A stretch of DNA of 64,000 nt, from NCBI GenBank assembly GCA_021464245.1, contig JADCRB010000017.1, positions 1,833,427-1,897,426 of the forward strand, in the 5' to 3' direction. The DNA comes from Carallia brachiata. Its lineage: Eukaryota > Streptophyta > Magnoliopsida > Malpighiales > Rhizophoraceae. The notes under the pieces are model-generated. The model saw nothing but the letters and a program-made list of their open reading frames with translations, made no database searches and was not told the origin of the DNA. Positions 11,631-23,240 of the stretch are shown piece by piece; position 1 is the first letter of the stretch, and each line of letters begins with the position of its first letter. The position numbers and the translations under genes were made by a program.

Positions 11631-12601
11631 GTCCCATTTTCTTTTTTTCCCTTCAAAAGGAAGTGCAATCTAAAAAAAAAAAAAAAAAAAAAAAAACAGA
11701 AAGAAGAGAAGAGGCGTAAATGGGGGGAAAAAAAAAAAATACAAGTCTACTTCAACCAAGTTCACAGGCTGTCAATTTCGAAGAATATTCTTTTTAAGGA
11801 CATTTCACTAAGAATTTTAGGAGGTCATTTTCTATCGCTTGTGTTGTCCTCCAAGTTTTCTTGTTCTTGGTAATTTTCATGCTCTCCATAACTTTTGGAT
11901 AAATTTTTTGATGTAATATGTCTTGATTGCAGACTATGTTACTTCACTTTGAAAAAACAAAATAATTTAGTGCAATTTTAGTGAATCTGTTCTCCAAAAA
12001 TCTTTCATTAACGAAAATTGGAATTTTTATGAGGGAAACACTAACAAATAAATGTTATATACAATTAGACACAATTAATAAAATTTTTTCCTTTTCTCTC
12101 TTTTTTTTTCGCTAATTTTTTTTCCTTTATGTTGCTATAGTCACATCCCCTACTGTTTATTTTTATTTGTTTTTTTTTTTTTTTTGGCCCTAACCCCTTT
12201 TGATTAGTTAAGAGTAGAGGCAGACAATGTTTGAGTCTCGGGCACCTTCGTACCATCACATCACGTAACACCCTAGTAATACAAATTAATTAAATATTTT
12301 TTATTTCTTGATTATTAATAACGGTAATACTAATTAATTTTATTTAAATAATTTTAAAATAATTATAAAATAATATAAATTATTTGATAATTGAATTTTA
12401 TAAAATTATAAAAAAATTTAATTTTTTAATAACTCATATTATTTTATAATTATTTAAAATTATTAAGTATTTTCTTATTAATAATTAGGATATAGAGTAA
12501 ACAATTAGGGAGCTTTCTTTTCCAAACATTTGGAATTTCAAAGCTAAAAGAAAGGGTGAATTAAGAGAGAATGACATGAACACAGGACAAAGAGAAAGAA
12601 A

Positions 12602-12660
12602 GAATGTCTCGTTTTCAATGCATGGAATATGGAATGTCTCCTTTTAATGCATGGATAGTG
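12602..12660. repeat. 30-base tandem duplication
   Basis: Two adjacent units, 12602-12631 and 12632-12660, both run GAATGTCTC followed by TTTT, AATGCATGGA and a short tail, with a few differences. No function is evident. Confidence 0.7.
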
Positions 12661-13774
12661 GCTATAGTAGTACATAGGCACGGTAGCAACAAAAGCACGC
12701 TTATGATGAAGTCTATGCTAAATTTTAAGTTTGTTTTACATGCACTCCAAAAAGTGCTTTGCTGAACAACCCATTTTAGTGTTCATAACACAAGAATTGC
12801 CTACATGACTCCGAAGCATGCTCTCGAACATGCGCATGGCGGATATTCAATATTAATTTTTGACAATTCTTCGCCTAGTCCTCAGCTTTGTGAAGAAGAA
12901 CAAATTTTTGAGAAGCTAGAAATGTGAGAGAGCGGCGTGGACATGTTCTAAAAAGGAGTTTATATTATATTATTATGATTGTTAAATTCATATTTGTAGT
13001 CAATTATAAATTTAATAACTAAAACGTAAAAACAATGGCATTGATAATATAATTATGTGTAAATATTTCCGTTTGAAACGCATCTAATTAAAAGTATTTA
13101 TATAAGTTCATGATTTATTTGAATGTGAATTGAGTTTGGTGTTAAAAACTAGAAAAATGGTCATAGTAAAACAACAATTAATGACGATAATTAAATAACT
13201 ACAAAATACTTTATTTTTTTTTTGTCTACAAGAGGGTATAACAACCGATTAGGAGAGGGGAACTACAAAATACTTTGACAACAAGTACTAATGATAGTTC
13301 AACGTGTTGCTTCCATACGTCAATTTAAAGCATGCTTGTCAAAGTTACAGTTTGTCGAGGCATCTGACAAACAAGAATAACATGCCGATTTCTTCTTGTC
13401 CAAAACTATAATTAATTATTCTGCTATGCCGGTCATCTAGCTAATTAAGTGTTTGTGTTTTGTTGCAGGTGGTGTTAAGTACAACTTCAACACAAAACTT
13501 TTGAACTTTTTTGTGGATTCAGATGCAACAAAAAATAATTAATTATGTAATCATGTGGTTGAATTGGTGAGAAATTTAAAAATTTTAATTTTAAGAGATT
13601 TAAAATCTGTTAAGGTAGAATATTAAGATTAAATTTATGATTTATTGTTTGGCATGCGGTATGTCATAACAATTTAGATTCTTTATGCCTTTTTTATGTA
13701 AAGAGTTGCAATACTTTATGACAAGACTGTGAGACACTACATCTGCTTTCTTATTTTTTATAAAAAAAAAAAAT

Positions 13775-14934
13775 TTTTTTTTTTGATAATTCAAGTATGG
13801 ATATATTTGATTGAAAATAAGACTATACAAGAAAGTTAATCTGTCACTCGATGACAGAGATCATTACATAATATACCTCTTTAGTCACACATTATCAGTC
13901 ATCAACAAAACAAGAGAAAGAACTTGAAACATGTGCATAAGCATTTCATCCTTGTAATGCATCTGCAGAAATAAGAAGGGATTGAGCCTGAGGAATCAAT
14001 GTTTGCCGCTTTGATCCATGTATAGGTGTGGGTAAACACAACGTCTCGTAGGGTAGGCCAGTTCACGTCAGCATTTTGAAAAATCTTTTTATTCCGCTTT
14101 AGCCAAATAGTCCATGCTAAAGCAAAGAATATGGTTGTCCAAACCTTTGTTGCTCCTTTTCCAGTTACTAATCCAGTCCATTGCAAGTATAAGTCCACAA
14201 AAGAGTTAGGGATACACCAGCTTTGCCCCCACCACTTGATAACAGAGTACCAAAGTTGCCAAGAAGAAGCACATTGGAATAATAAATGTGGCCCTGATTC
14301 AATTTCTTTATTGCAAAACCAGCACAGACTTTGATCCTCAAGGATAATTCCCCTTTTAAGTAATGAGCTTCGAGTACATATTTTATCCAGAAAAGCCATC
14401 CAAGTGAAGATTTCAACTTTGGGTGGAGCTAGTCCAAGCCAAATATTCGAGAGAAATGAGGTACCTGATTGAGATGAAACCTTCATGCATTCAGTATGGA
14501 ATGACTTTACTGAATATTCACCTGATTTTACATATGTCCATATCACCAAATCATCCAAAGAAAGAGTTGGATGTATGGATCCAATTGCTAAGAGGAGATC
14601 AGCCACCAAGTGAACTTCACGTTCTAATAATTGTCTCCGCCATAGTAAATTCCAGTTCCAACTCCCATTCACCCATTCACCACAATTTGTTACTAAAGCA
14701 TCCTTGTTTTCTGCTAGGACCATCAAACGAGGAAATCTGTCCATAAGAGTAGTGTCACCCACCCATAAATCTTGCCAAAAACGAGTACGTCGTCCGCAGC
14801 CTATCTTGAAACAATGTCCCTTCTCCACAACCTTCTCAGAATTTTCATCATATTCTGCAGAATTTGTAATGTCCCTCCAAATACATGAGACATTTTGAGG
14901 ATCAAAAGTTGGCCAACAAGAGATTGAAAGGTTT
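13775..14934 (-). mobile_element. 5'-truncated LINE (L1-type), C-terminal part of ORF2
   Basis: On the minus strand an open frame of about 340 codons (ending at 13902) matches the C-terminal part of plant L1-type ORF2. GRRTRFWQDLWVGD, YSVKSFHTECM and PPKVEIFTWMAFLDKICTR occur in order. The zf-RVT region follows with LCWFCNKEIESGPHLLFQC, then WTIWLKRNKKIFQNADVN. The endonuclease and reverse-transcriptase domains are missing, as in most truncated LINE copies. A 3' untranslated part and an A tract (T run at 13774-13784 on the plus strand) end the element on the left. A possible 8-base target duplication TATAAAAA (minus sense) flanks it, but this is weak because of the low-complexity sequence. 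The right end falls directly at the first recognisable codons of the AHP6-like gene. Confidence 0.8.
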
Positions 14935-17900
14935 TTATAGGTTGCTTGCATTACTCTTCCACCAGGTGATCATCATCGTCGATTCATCATCATCTTTCTT
15001 TTCACTTTCTCATTATTATTTTGTTTTCATTTCTCTTCTATATATAATTCTTTGCGTCCTATATATATATATATACACACACTACTCGATCAGTGAGTAA
15101 CAAATGGTGATTTTTGGTTTAGGGAGTGTTGGATGAGCAGTTCCTGCGGCTCCACCGGCTTCAAGATGAGAGCTCACCAAACTTTGTATCAGAGATCATG
15201 AAAATCTACTTCTATGAGTCAGAGAAGCTTTTGAGGAATCTCAGAGACTTACTGTAAGTCAATAGACTTGCTCTCTAGCTCACATCATTGCCTCCTCATT
15301 GCTTTTTCTTTCACTTGCATATATGGTCACTTCACTATATATTATGCAATTTCAAACTTTGGCTTCCAAGTTTCCAAAAACATTAATTGCCTTGTTGGAC
15401 TTCTACATTCTTTTGAAAGGACAACCCATTGTCTGATCATCATGTATTAGTGAATTGTATAATTAAACAAATTTTATAAGTAATTACATGGAGCTAAATG
15501 TTTTCGCCACTAATTTGGCAGCTAGGGAACTAGCTAGTTTTAGTTGTTGCCAAATATGTGCTGCATGATTTTTTGACTTTTAGAAACGATTATTTTCGCC
15601 CCCTATGGAGTTTGTTACTTGTAGTTTAGTCAAATTGTTACACGTTATATATTCCTACACAGTTTGATGTTATACCGTAAAAGTTATTGTACCACGCACA
15701 ATTGTTTATAAGATATATATATATCTAAAGAGAGAGAGAGAGAGAAAGCGAGAGAGAGAGACGCATGTACCATGAAAAGAAGTCCAAAACCACACATGCA
15801 TTTCGATGATGTGCCAAATGGGGCATATTGAAAACAAATGTTTTTGACTTTGCTGATTTAGGAGTTGGTTGATTTTCATGATCTAGCTACCGTTAGCCAA
15901 AGTGCATTAATGGCACATGCATCCCTCTATCTTCCTCTCTTTCTTTTTTGATACTAATGAAGTACGAAAAAAGTTAGCCTACACACAACGTATACGGAGT
16001 GATATATACATTAATATTTACCTTTTCTTTTAGATTTAGAGATTTAGGGTTTAAGATATAGAATTTGAGAATTAAAGTAACATTTATCCAAATTTAGATT
16101 TTAATTTTGAAAAAAAAAATATTATTATTATATGTCTTAGAGCGCAACTCGGTGATATGAGTTTATGAACATTTAGAAGTGCCCAATAAAGTATATACTT
16201 TAAATTTTCATATAACAAATTAAAGAAAATTTGCGCAAATTACATATGCGTTTTGCTTGACGCAATGTAAATACAAGACCATTTTCCATGCAAGAAAATT
16301 TCATGACTGTGGTACACTATAAACTACTTTGCTCCAGGGTCGACCTGCAGTTGGAGTCGACTGTGAAAATAAGTATTTTAGTAGACCAAAATCATCTTTG
16401 AATTGCGGATAACACAATAATCATTTTTTTAATTGAATTTTCTTCCATCATTGACTGAAAACTAATGAATATTAATTAATTGTTGGGGTTTTATATATGT
16501 TGATGGTACAGCATGGATAGAGAGCTTGCAGACTATAAGAAAATGGGAATCCATCTGAACCAATTTATGGGAAGCAGCTCAAGCATTGGTGCCCAAAGAG
16601 TCAGAAATGTTTGCGTTGCCTTCCGAGCTGCTTCTGAGCAGAATAATCGTGCTGGGTAAATTACTATAAAAAAAAAAAAAAAACTCTCTTTTCTCTTTTC
16701 TTGTGCTCGTCCATGTCACTCCAATCAAAAGCCCTTTTTTCAGTTTTTACCCTACCAAAGTCTACAAAGTGAGAGTGAGAGCTCAAAAGGTTATAATAAA
16801 AAGAAGCTAATGGGCTTTTATGCTTCGGACAAAAAAAGCACTATTCTTTATTTTCTTTTTTATTTTGATATATTTTATCGGAAAATGTAGATGGGCAAAT
16901 GCTAGTAAGCATACTGCTTCTATAAGCGTCTGATTTATGTAATTGCGAGCATTTTTTTACAATCGTAACAATAAAAAGTGATAAAAAAGGTGTTAATATT
17001 TTTTTTCGTTTCACATTTTTTAGTTATAGTTATATAAAAAAGTCTCACAGTTACACAAATCAAACGTATGTGGAGACAGTATGTCCATCAACATCTGGCC
17101 ATGTAATGGACCCATATCTTATTTAGTATAAAAATAATTTATTTTATAATATCTTATTTTATACCGTTTATTAAACACAAAAATTTAACGTGATGTAGAA
17201 TAGGAAAGTTAAATCTAACTATCAAAGGGCATTCCTTTCATACCGTGAAATCTAAGAAAAGTGAAATGTGAATTTCAAATGAAAAAAATTTGAGGGTCAA
17301 ATCATTGGTTAATATAGAAGATAACTTTTTACCAAAAAAACCATACAAGAAAATTTTGCAAAATAGAGAAGAGCGGTCATAGACCTAATATATTTATTAG
17401 ACAAAAACAATTGTGGCATTATAATTATTACTTTTTTTTTTTCGTGGCTTGTGAGTTACAAAGTAAACACACATAAAGCCTTGATTTTATAATTTCACTT
17501 GAAAAAAAACCCTTATCTTATTATCCAATATTTTAAGTTCATCCACGATGGGAAGAATTTAGTCTCAGTAAACGAAAAAGTTAATTTCAAAATATTTTTA
17601 AGAAAGTAAAAAAAAAAAAAGTCAATAAGGAAAACTTACAATATCCACAGTGAGTTAGAAAAGCAAAATATTGTGTTTTTTTTTTGGGAGGGGGGGGGGG
17701 GGGGTGACAAGAAGTTACTAAAGTCTAAAGCTCATTATTTGAACTAAAATGTGTTTTGTGGAAATTAAACTTCATAAAAATGTTACCGTACATATTTTCA
17801 TTCAAACATTTATAATATTCCTTTTTAGAGAGATAAAGAGCATAAATGATGTAATGTCTAACGAGGTGTTTTGGGTGGAATTTGTGGGATTTTCATCAGG

Positions 17901-18126
17901 TGCTTGAGAGCTCTAAATCTGCTAGAGCATGAGTACAGCTACCTGAAGGACAAGTTACATGAACTTTTCCATGTAAAGTATATATTGGCACATACTTTTT
18001 CAACACTTGTCCATACTTATCATCTTGTTTCCCATGATACTGAACTTTCTCTTCTTTTGTCGACAGATAGAGCTGCAGCGAGTTCTGGCAGCTGGAGCCA
18101 GGTATCCAATTGCACAGAACAAGTGA
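14885..18126 (+). CDS. AHP6-like pseudo-histidine-phosphotransfer protein
   Basis: Five exons (14885-14965, 15123-15253, 16512-16655, 17900-17972, 18067-18126), all with GT-AG borders, give 162 residues. Downstream of RLLALLFHQ the protein follows plant AHP6: GVLDEQFLRLHRLQDESS, YESEKLLRNLRDLL, then LNQFMGSSSSIGAQRVRN, AFRAASEQNNRAG, YLKDKLHELFH and VLAAGARYP. In active phosphotransfer proteins the site is HQLKG; here it is NQFMG with Asn87 (codon 16558-16560), as in AHP6, which dampens cytokinin phosphorelay because it cannot accept phosphate. The first 18 or so codons (MRHFEDQKLANK...) are antisense LINE sequence and not AHP-like, so the native start is lost and this ATG is chimeric. Whether the gene is still expressed is unknown. 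Everything from exon 2 onward is intact. Confidence 0.8.
15729..15761. repeat. (GA)n microsatellite in intron 2 of the AHP6-like gene
   Basis: An interrupted AG dinucleotide run of about 33 bases. Confidence 0.85.
17686..17704. repeat. poly-G tract in intron 3 of the AHP6-like gene
   Basis: GGGA is followed by an unbroken run of G bases, directly after a T tract. It lies about 200 bases upstream of exon 4. Confidence 0.9.
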
Positions 18127-19936
18127 GGCAAACTGTGACACGTGGGTTCAATTGTAGATCGAATTAGAAATCTCCTAAACGATGTATATAATAACAATGA
18201 GTTATTGTTTATTACTTGGGCCTATTTTCTTAGAGTCGGCAATAATTTTACATGTTACTTTAATTGTGGAAAGATTTTGAAAAAGAGTAAGTACCTAAAA
18301 GCATAAATCTAAACTTTTCTTTTAGCATTTTATAAGCTTTATTTTTCGTCGTTTAATTGCTCAATTTTTTTAAAAAAAAATTAATAAGTGTTTTCCTAAG
18401 AAGACTTTTGGATAGATCAGGCGTGTGGGCATTAAATAATCAATTTTTTAAAGTAAAAGAAGTAGTATATTGTGCAAAAAGAAAATGCATGATACTTTTG
18501 AAAAAATGCATACATGTTTTTGACAATATAATACAGTTTCAAATAATAATATTACATTTAAGGGAATTTAAACAAAAGTAAATAAAATTAGTAAGCACCT
18601 TATTTTAAATAATTTCCGTAAAAAAATGATCAATAACTACGCTCTCCTCGCATCCCACCATTCAAAGCATGGAGTACCTTATTTTTCCTTAATAATAGAC
18701 ATTCTAGATTTTGAGATTTTTATGCTGTTCAAAAAATAAGACATTTTTATCTATAATTAAAAAAAAATGAGTTAGCATTATTACCTCACCAAAGCTAGGG
18801 TTATCCAATCAATCATCCTGAAATTTAATTTTAAACTAAAAATTTTTCTTGCATAAAGTGAGAATTTTTTTAATCTGACACATTCTTAAATGAATAAAAT
18901 TAATTCAATGTTGTATGTGACAGAGAACAGAGAATTTCACTAGAACTTAATTGAAATGAAAAAAAAAAAAAAAGTAAAATAGATTTTTATGGTTTCAGAT
19001 GACATCATTGCTATGCATATTATACTCACAAAAAAAGTGAGTACATAAGCACCATACAATATATAAGTATGTGGCAATTTTAGTTATTAAATATATTTCA
19101 TGCATTAAATGGCAATATCTAATATTTTTTGTGCCATTTTAAAGCTAAGGAGTTTGATGATTGAGCTCGTCAATTAGTTTTCTTTCGATTTCATATATTA
19201 AAAATATTTAATCTTATAAATATTGACAAAAATAATACAAGAAAAAGAAATCATGAATGTGATAAAAATGTATTACTCAAATCTGTTATTTTTGTCAAGG
19301 TATCTTTGTTCTATGATAGAAAAATCTTGAATGTTAACTGTTTATGTTATTCTCATATTTAATTATAAATTTTTACATGTTTGGTGAACTTGTCGCTTCC
19401 TATCCCATAGACTTGTGTGTAAGAAGATAGGTTAGACTATAATATATTATCGATGTCTTTAAGGGGACACCTTAATAATTAAAATTTCAATTTCAATTTT
19501 AAAAGTCATAGATTCTAATCGTGAAAAGAAACATGCAAGATTTATGATAGGAAAAAATTGTTCAATGAGTTTTCTCAAAAAAAAAAAAGGAAAACTTATT
19601 GTTCAATGAGTCTTCTGATGGAAAAAGAAAAAAAATTACCATCGACATTTAGAATGTGTTAACCTTTTAGCGAGTTTCAAAATGGACTCATTAAATGAGC
19701 ATATAGAAGGCTACATATTCATACAATATCCATAGTGCAAAAATACGCGTACAAAAAACAAATATACCATCGTGAATGCCGATTGTTGCCAAGCTAAAAA
19801 GTGTTTGAAAATCGTTCATGGGCACTAACTACTAATTCCATGGTGGTTTAGTACAAGTAGCAGTAGCATTTAAACGTGGAGTAATGTTGCCGGAGAGCTT
19901 TGTGGATCTTTCATGGACCAGAGACACTTTTTTTAA

Positions 19937-19988
<52 letters not shown>

Positions 19989-20860
19989 AATGAGTAAATA
20001 AAGTGATACCGTACAGCCCTGCGAGGAAATATTATGCTAATAACCGATCTTAGGCAAAACTAAACCTCGAGGTGTTGAACCCACGAGAACTCACAGTCCG
20101 AAACTAGGCCGTTTTTAACCTAGAAAGTGTTTGAGTATCCTTGGTCTCACTACATGTCCGGACACACTTGAACCTAAAACACCAAATTTGGCATGTTCAA
20201 ACACATTACCATTGAATCATAACATGCGTGGCAGTTAGACGCTCTTCTTTTATCACTCTAATAGGTCAAATTTACATACACACCTGACTTATCAAAAAAA
20301 AAAAAAAAATGTCAAATTTAAAATAAAAAAAAAAAATTAACGAGTATCACTCTCACCCCCTTGACCTAAGACTTATTCTGGCTGTTAACTCATCTCGATA
20401 ATGAAATGTATTTACAAGCCATAAACCGCTAAAAGGTTAATTAAAGGGAACTAAATCATAGATTCCAATATGTTAATTTTTCTTTTAATTTCTATACGGT
20501 TTTCCGAGAAACAAAAAATATATAAATCCAACAAAATATAACGATGAATATAATTCCTCCATCGCCACACTTCGATCGACTTGCCTTAAAATAAAAAAAA
20601 AAAACAAAAAAAAAAGAGTATTTGAACTTATATACTTTCACGTTATCCATAAGCCATATAACTTAAAATGAAGCAAAAATTCAACGAAAGAAAAAAAAAA
20701 GGAAAAAGGAGGATTGAGCATGGTGTTGGCACAGATTTGCAAAAACGTTGAGTTCAAGATTAGTACTTTAATTTCCATGTTTAATCATGAAGGAAACTAC
20801 AAAACATAGACATGTAACTACTTCTCATCGCATAAATCTCCCCAACAGAGAGAGAAGAAA
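18127..20860. other. AT-rich intergenic region
   Basis: It contains the 3' flank of the AHP6-like gene, several A or T tracts and a (TA)n microsatellite at 19938-19986. The stretch 19990-20280 has higher complexity and ends at an A run (20288-20303), so it may be an old transposon piece, but no known motif is seen. No coding sequence is supported. Confidence 0.5.
19938..19986. repeat. (TA)n microsatellite
   Basis: An alternating TA run of about 49 bases with one C interruption. Confidence 0.95.
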
Positions 20861-20918
20861 ATATAAAAGCAAAAATAAACCATAACCCCAATGAAACCAA
20901 CTAAAACCACAAGAAAGC

Positions 20919-21107
20919 ATGGACATTAAGATGATGACGATGATAAGCCTGAAAAAAGCAAGCACTAGGGGCTATAGCTGCTCGCCTTCCAAGTATCAGA
21001 TTAAAGATGATCTTCAAATTCCATCTTCAATTCAAGAATTGGGAACATCTTCAAAATATATTCAAACCCAACTTCCTAGCACTCCTTCCAATCTTCACTA
21101 CCATTAA
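20919..21107 (+). CDS. possible small protein of 62 residues, unknown function
   Basis: An ATG in good context (AAGCATGGAC) opens a frame of 62 codons ending in TAA. A TATAAAAG box lies at 20862-20869, about 50 bases upstream, and the leader between them is A-rich. The product is basic near its start (MDIKMMTMISLKKASTRGY) and later rich in Ser, Gln and Pro. It has no signal peptide, membrane segment or domain that I recognise. It faces the B3-like gene, whose stop codon lies 115 bases downstream. It may be a real short gene, a truncated exon or a chance frame. Confidence 0.3.
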   Translation: MDIKMMTMISLKKASTRGYSCSPSKYQIKDDLQIPSSIQELGTSSKYIQTQLPSTPSNLHYH

Positions 21108-21221
21108 CTAATTCTTAAAGATGTTTTGAAGGCCAACAGTTTAAAGGAAGAGAAAATTAAGAATATTCTGTTAATATCATGACCATTTGGATCCATCAAT
21201 ACTATCAAAAGTACCAGAATT

Positions 21222-21704
21222 TCATCGCCTCCTGCGCAATAACTGGAACACAAAAGCTAAAGCACCGCGGTTCCAGAACAAACCAATCTCGTCTTCCAAG
21301 TTGAGTGGCTTTTTCAGAATAACGTCCGAGAACCCTAAAGAGTATGTCCCATCAAGTCCAATGTTGAACTTACCCCTGTATCTCCCCTCGTCCTCACCAT
21401 CAGGTGCCTGGTCTATTATATTGACAACAAAATATTTCTCATGAACGACAACGTCGGTGACCTGTTGCAGCGTCCAGTGCCGGAACACAAACTCAAAAGC
21501 CTCGTGGTGTGAAAGCGCGACCACCCCTGAAGCCATCTCGCTGACCGTCATGCGCTTTCTCATTGCCCACGGGTTTTGTGGGTTGTGTACTCGGGGTGGT
21601 TGGTTGTCAAAATCTCTTATTTCGACTACCGTTGGAGTTACTTGAGCTGAAGCTTCTTCTTCGGCCTTTGTCTGCAGAAAATTGTAAAACAAAGTCTTTC
21701 TCAT
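21222..21704 (-). CDS. small B3-domain-like protein
   Basis: A single-exon frame of 160 codons. The first true ATG is at 21704; the frame is open further upstream but has no other ATG. The C-terminal two thirds resemble the small plant B3 proteins of the At2g33720/At1g05920 type. MTVSEMASGVVALSHHEAF is followed by HWTLQQVTDVVVHEKYFVV, a central KFNIGLDGTYSLGFSDVI and NLEDEIGLFWNRGALAFVF. In that family the last motif is DEIGLYWD followed by a beta strand. Such proteins are presumed DNA-binding nuclear factors with poorly known targets. The protein ends in four Arg residues. The upstream region (minus sense) has a CTCAA repeat next to the start, a long TATA stretch at 21989-22006 and a G-box at 22151-22160. 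The assignment rests on recognised motif order only. Confidence 0.55.
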   Translation of the reverse strand: MRKTLFYNFLQTKAEEEASAQVTPTVVEIRDFDNQPPRVHNPQNPWAMRKRMTVSEMASGVVALSHHEAFEFVFRHWTLQQVTDVVVHEKYFVVNIIDQAPDGEDEGRYRGKFNIGLDGTYSLGFSDVILKKPLNLEDEIGLFWNRGALAFVFQLLRRRR

Positions 21705-21732
21705 GGTGGCCTTTTTGGGGGGACGGTGGTGA

Positions 21733-21763
21733 CTCAACTCAACTCAACTCAACTCATCTCAAC
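21733..21763. repeat. (CTCAA)n pentanucleotide repeat in the B3-like leader
   Basis: Six CTCAA units, one altered to CTCAT, lie about 30 bases upstream of the B3-like start codon. Confidence 0.85.
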
Positions 21764-21988
21764 AGGATGATGATCGATCTTGATGATTCGTAATTAGTGC
21801 CAATCCCTATCTGTTACCAACCAAGAATTGAGATTAATCAAAGAAAGAGCTTCAAGATCAGATGATCTTGATGATGAAAGCAAACGATCAGTTAATCAAG
21901 AACAGGAAAGAAATGGTTCAATGGTGAAGAAGAAGAAGACGACGATGATGATGATGGGGAAAAGATACTAATCATATCATCTCTAACC

Positions 21989-22006
21989 TTATATATATAT
22001 ATATAT
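21989..22006 (-). promoter_or_regulatory. TATA-rich element upstream of the B3-like gene
   Basis: An alternating AT run that on the minus strand reads through TATATAAGG. It lies about 285 bases upstream of the start codon. It could be the TATA box if the leader is long, or merely a microsatellite. Confidence 0.4.
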
Positions 22007-22150
22007 GTAATGACTGAAATGATTTGTCAAAGATTGATGAACGGTTTAAACTGAATCCTATACTAAGGTACAGTTATTCACATACAATCACATATACCGT
22101 AGCTAACAAACTAACAGCATTTGCCTCCAAGATTGCTTCTGCCCTAGTCT

Positions 22151-22160
22151 GACACGTGTC
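22151..22160. promoter_or_regulatory. palindromic G-box / ABRE-like site
   Basis: GACACGTGTC is a perfect 10-base palindrome with a CACGTG core, the binding site of plant bZIP and bHLH factors. It is about 450 bases upstream of the B3-like start, within promoter range. Confidence 0.5.
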
Positions 22161-22714
22161 CCTTAACTATGCAACTTGCACCGCTTCCCGCCCGCTCACG
22201 CCTTCTCTCTTCTCAACTGCCTTCGACGGTAATAACGGTCACCACTAACTAACTCGGCATTGCATGTATGTATGTATCGGATGATCAGAACAAGAAATAA
22301 TAATATTGATAATTAATAAAACAATTAATGTTTAAAAAAAAAAAAAAACAAACAAACAAGTTTTAAAGGGAATCAATGTAGTGTTTATTGTGAGGAGATC
22401 AAGAAAGATCCTCTTCCTTGCTCATATACATATATTGTCATAGTATATTATTGTTGAAGGGGTTTTGATAAGATGTTTGCTGATGGAGGCAGACAGCTGT
22501 TATTTTTTTTCCTTAAATTTTTCGCACTTTTATTACCTATCAACTTTAAAGGTATCACACACACACACACACACATAATTTATAATTAAAGTAACGTATA
22601 ATAAATTTATAAATAACATATAAAAAAATAATTCTATCACTTTTATTTTATCTCTATCCATTAATATATGATTACTATTATTAATATTATTATATTATAC
22701 CTAGCTATTTTGGA

Positions 22715-22768
<54 letters not shown>

Positions 22769-23161
22769 TTTTAATTAATTATTTCCTGAAGATTTGATAT
22801 TCTTCGTGCAAGTACAGCAAATTAAAAATATCGGAATAGGTACGCGGTTATGTATGCGTCACAGTTGATTGCTTTCCAATTCTTTTGTGAGCATTAGATA
22901 CATGTGTGCAGCTTGGGGGAAAAAAATAGATAAATAGTCCTTTGGAGATTATGAAACTTATATTTTTATGGTGTAGGTCTTCTGTTTTAATTTTAAAAAA
23001 AAATGCGAAGTACAAAAATAAAAAGAATATTACATTATATAATTTATGACTCACAACTGAATAAGCTACTCATTATATAATTTATGCCTCAATAGAGCTC
23101 ATAATAATTAAAAAAAAATATACACATAAGCGTAATTCATTATAGCAAAAGATATTTAGTG

Positions 23162-23192
<31 letters not shown>

Positions 23193-23240
23193 CTCCCTTT
23201 CTCTATGATTTGAACGTTAACCAATGCCTATAGTTCTCTT
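22161..23240. other. intergenic region with dinucleotide repeats
   Basis: No gene is seen. It contains a (CA)n run at 22556-22575, a (TA)n run at 22718-22765 and another at 23162-23189, directly left of the Copia B LTR. Confidence 0.6.
22718..22765. repeat. (TA)n microsatellite
   Basis: An uninterrupted alternating TA run of about 48 bases. Confidence 0.95.

Larger units (their letters stand above)
9725..13774. other. intergenic region between the PV42-like gene and the LINE
   Basis: No gene is supported. It holds the 3' flank of the PV42-like gene, a diverged repeat (about 11000-11630), a poly-A run of about 25 bases (11672-11696), several T tracts, and a 30-base tandem duplication at 12602-12660. 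The segment 13202-13500 is of mixed composition without coding signal. Any original promoter of the AHP6-like gene might lie here, but I could not identify it. Confidence 0.5.

Noticed and set aside
13440..13500. TTGCAG/GTGGTG acceptor-like site upstream of the LINE as a possible AHP6 exon
   Set aside because: The sequence after it does not translate to AHP-like residues.
19990..20310. Medium-complexity stretch ending in an A run, considered as a SINE
   Set aside because: No target duplication or pol III boxes could be found.
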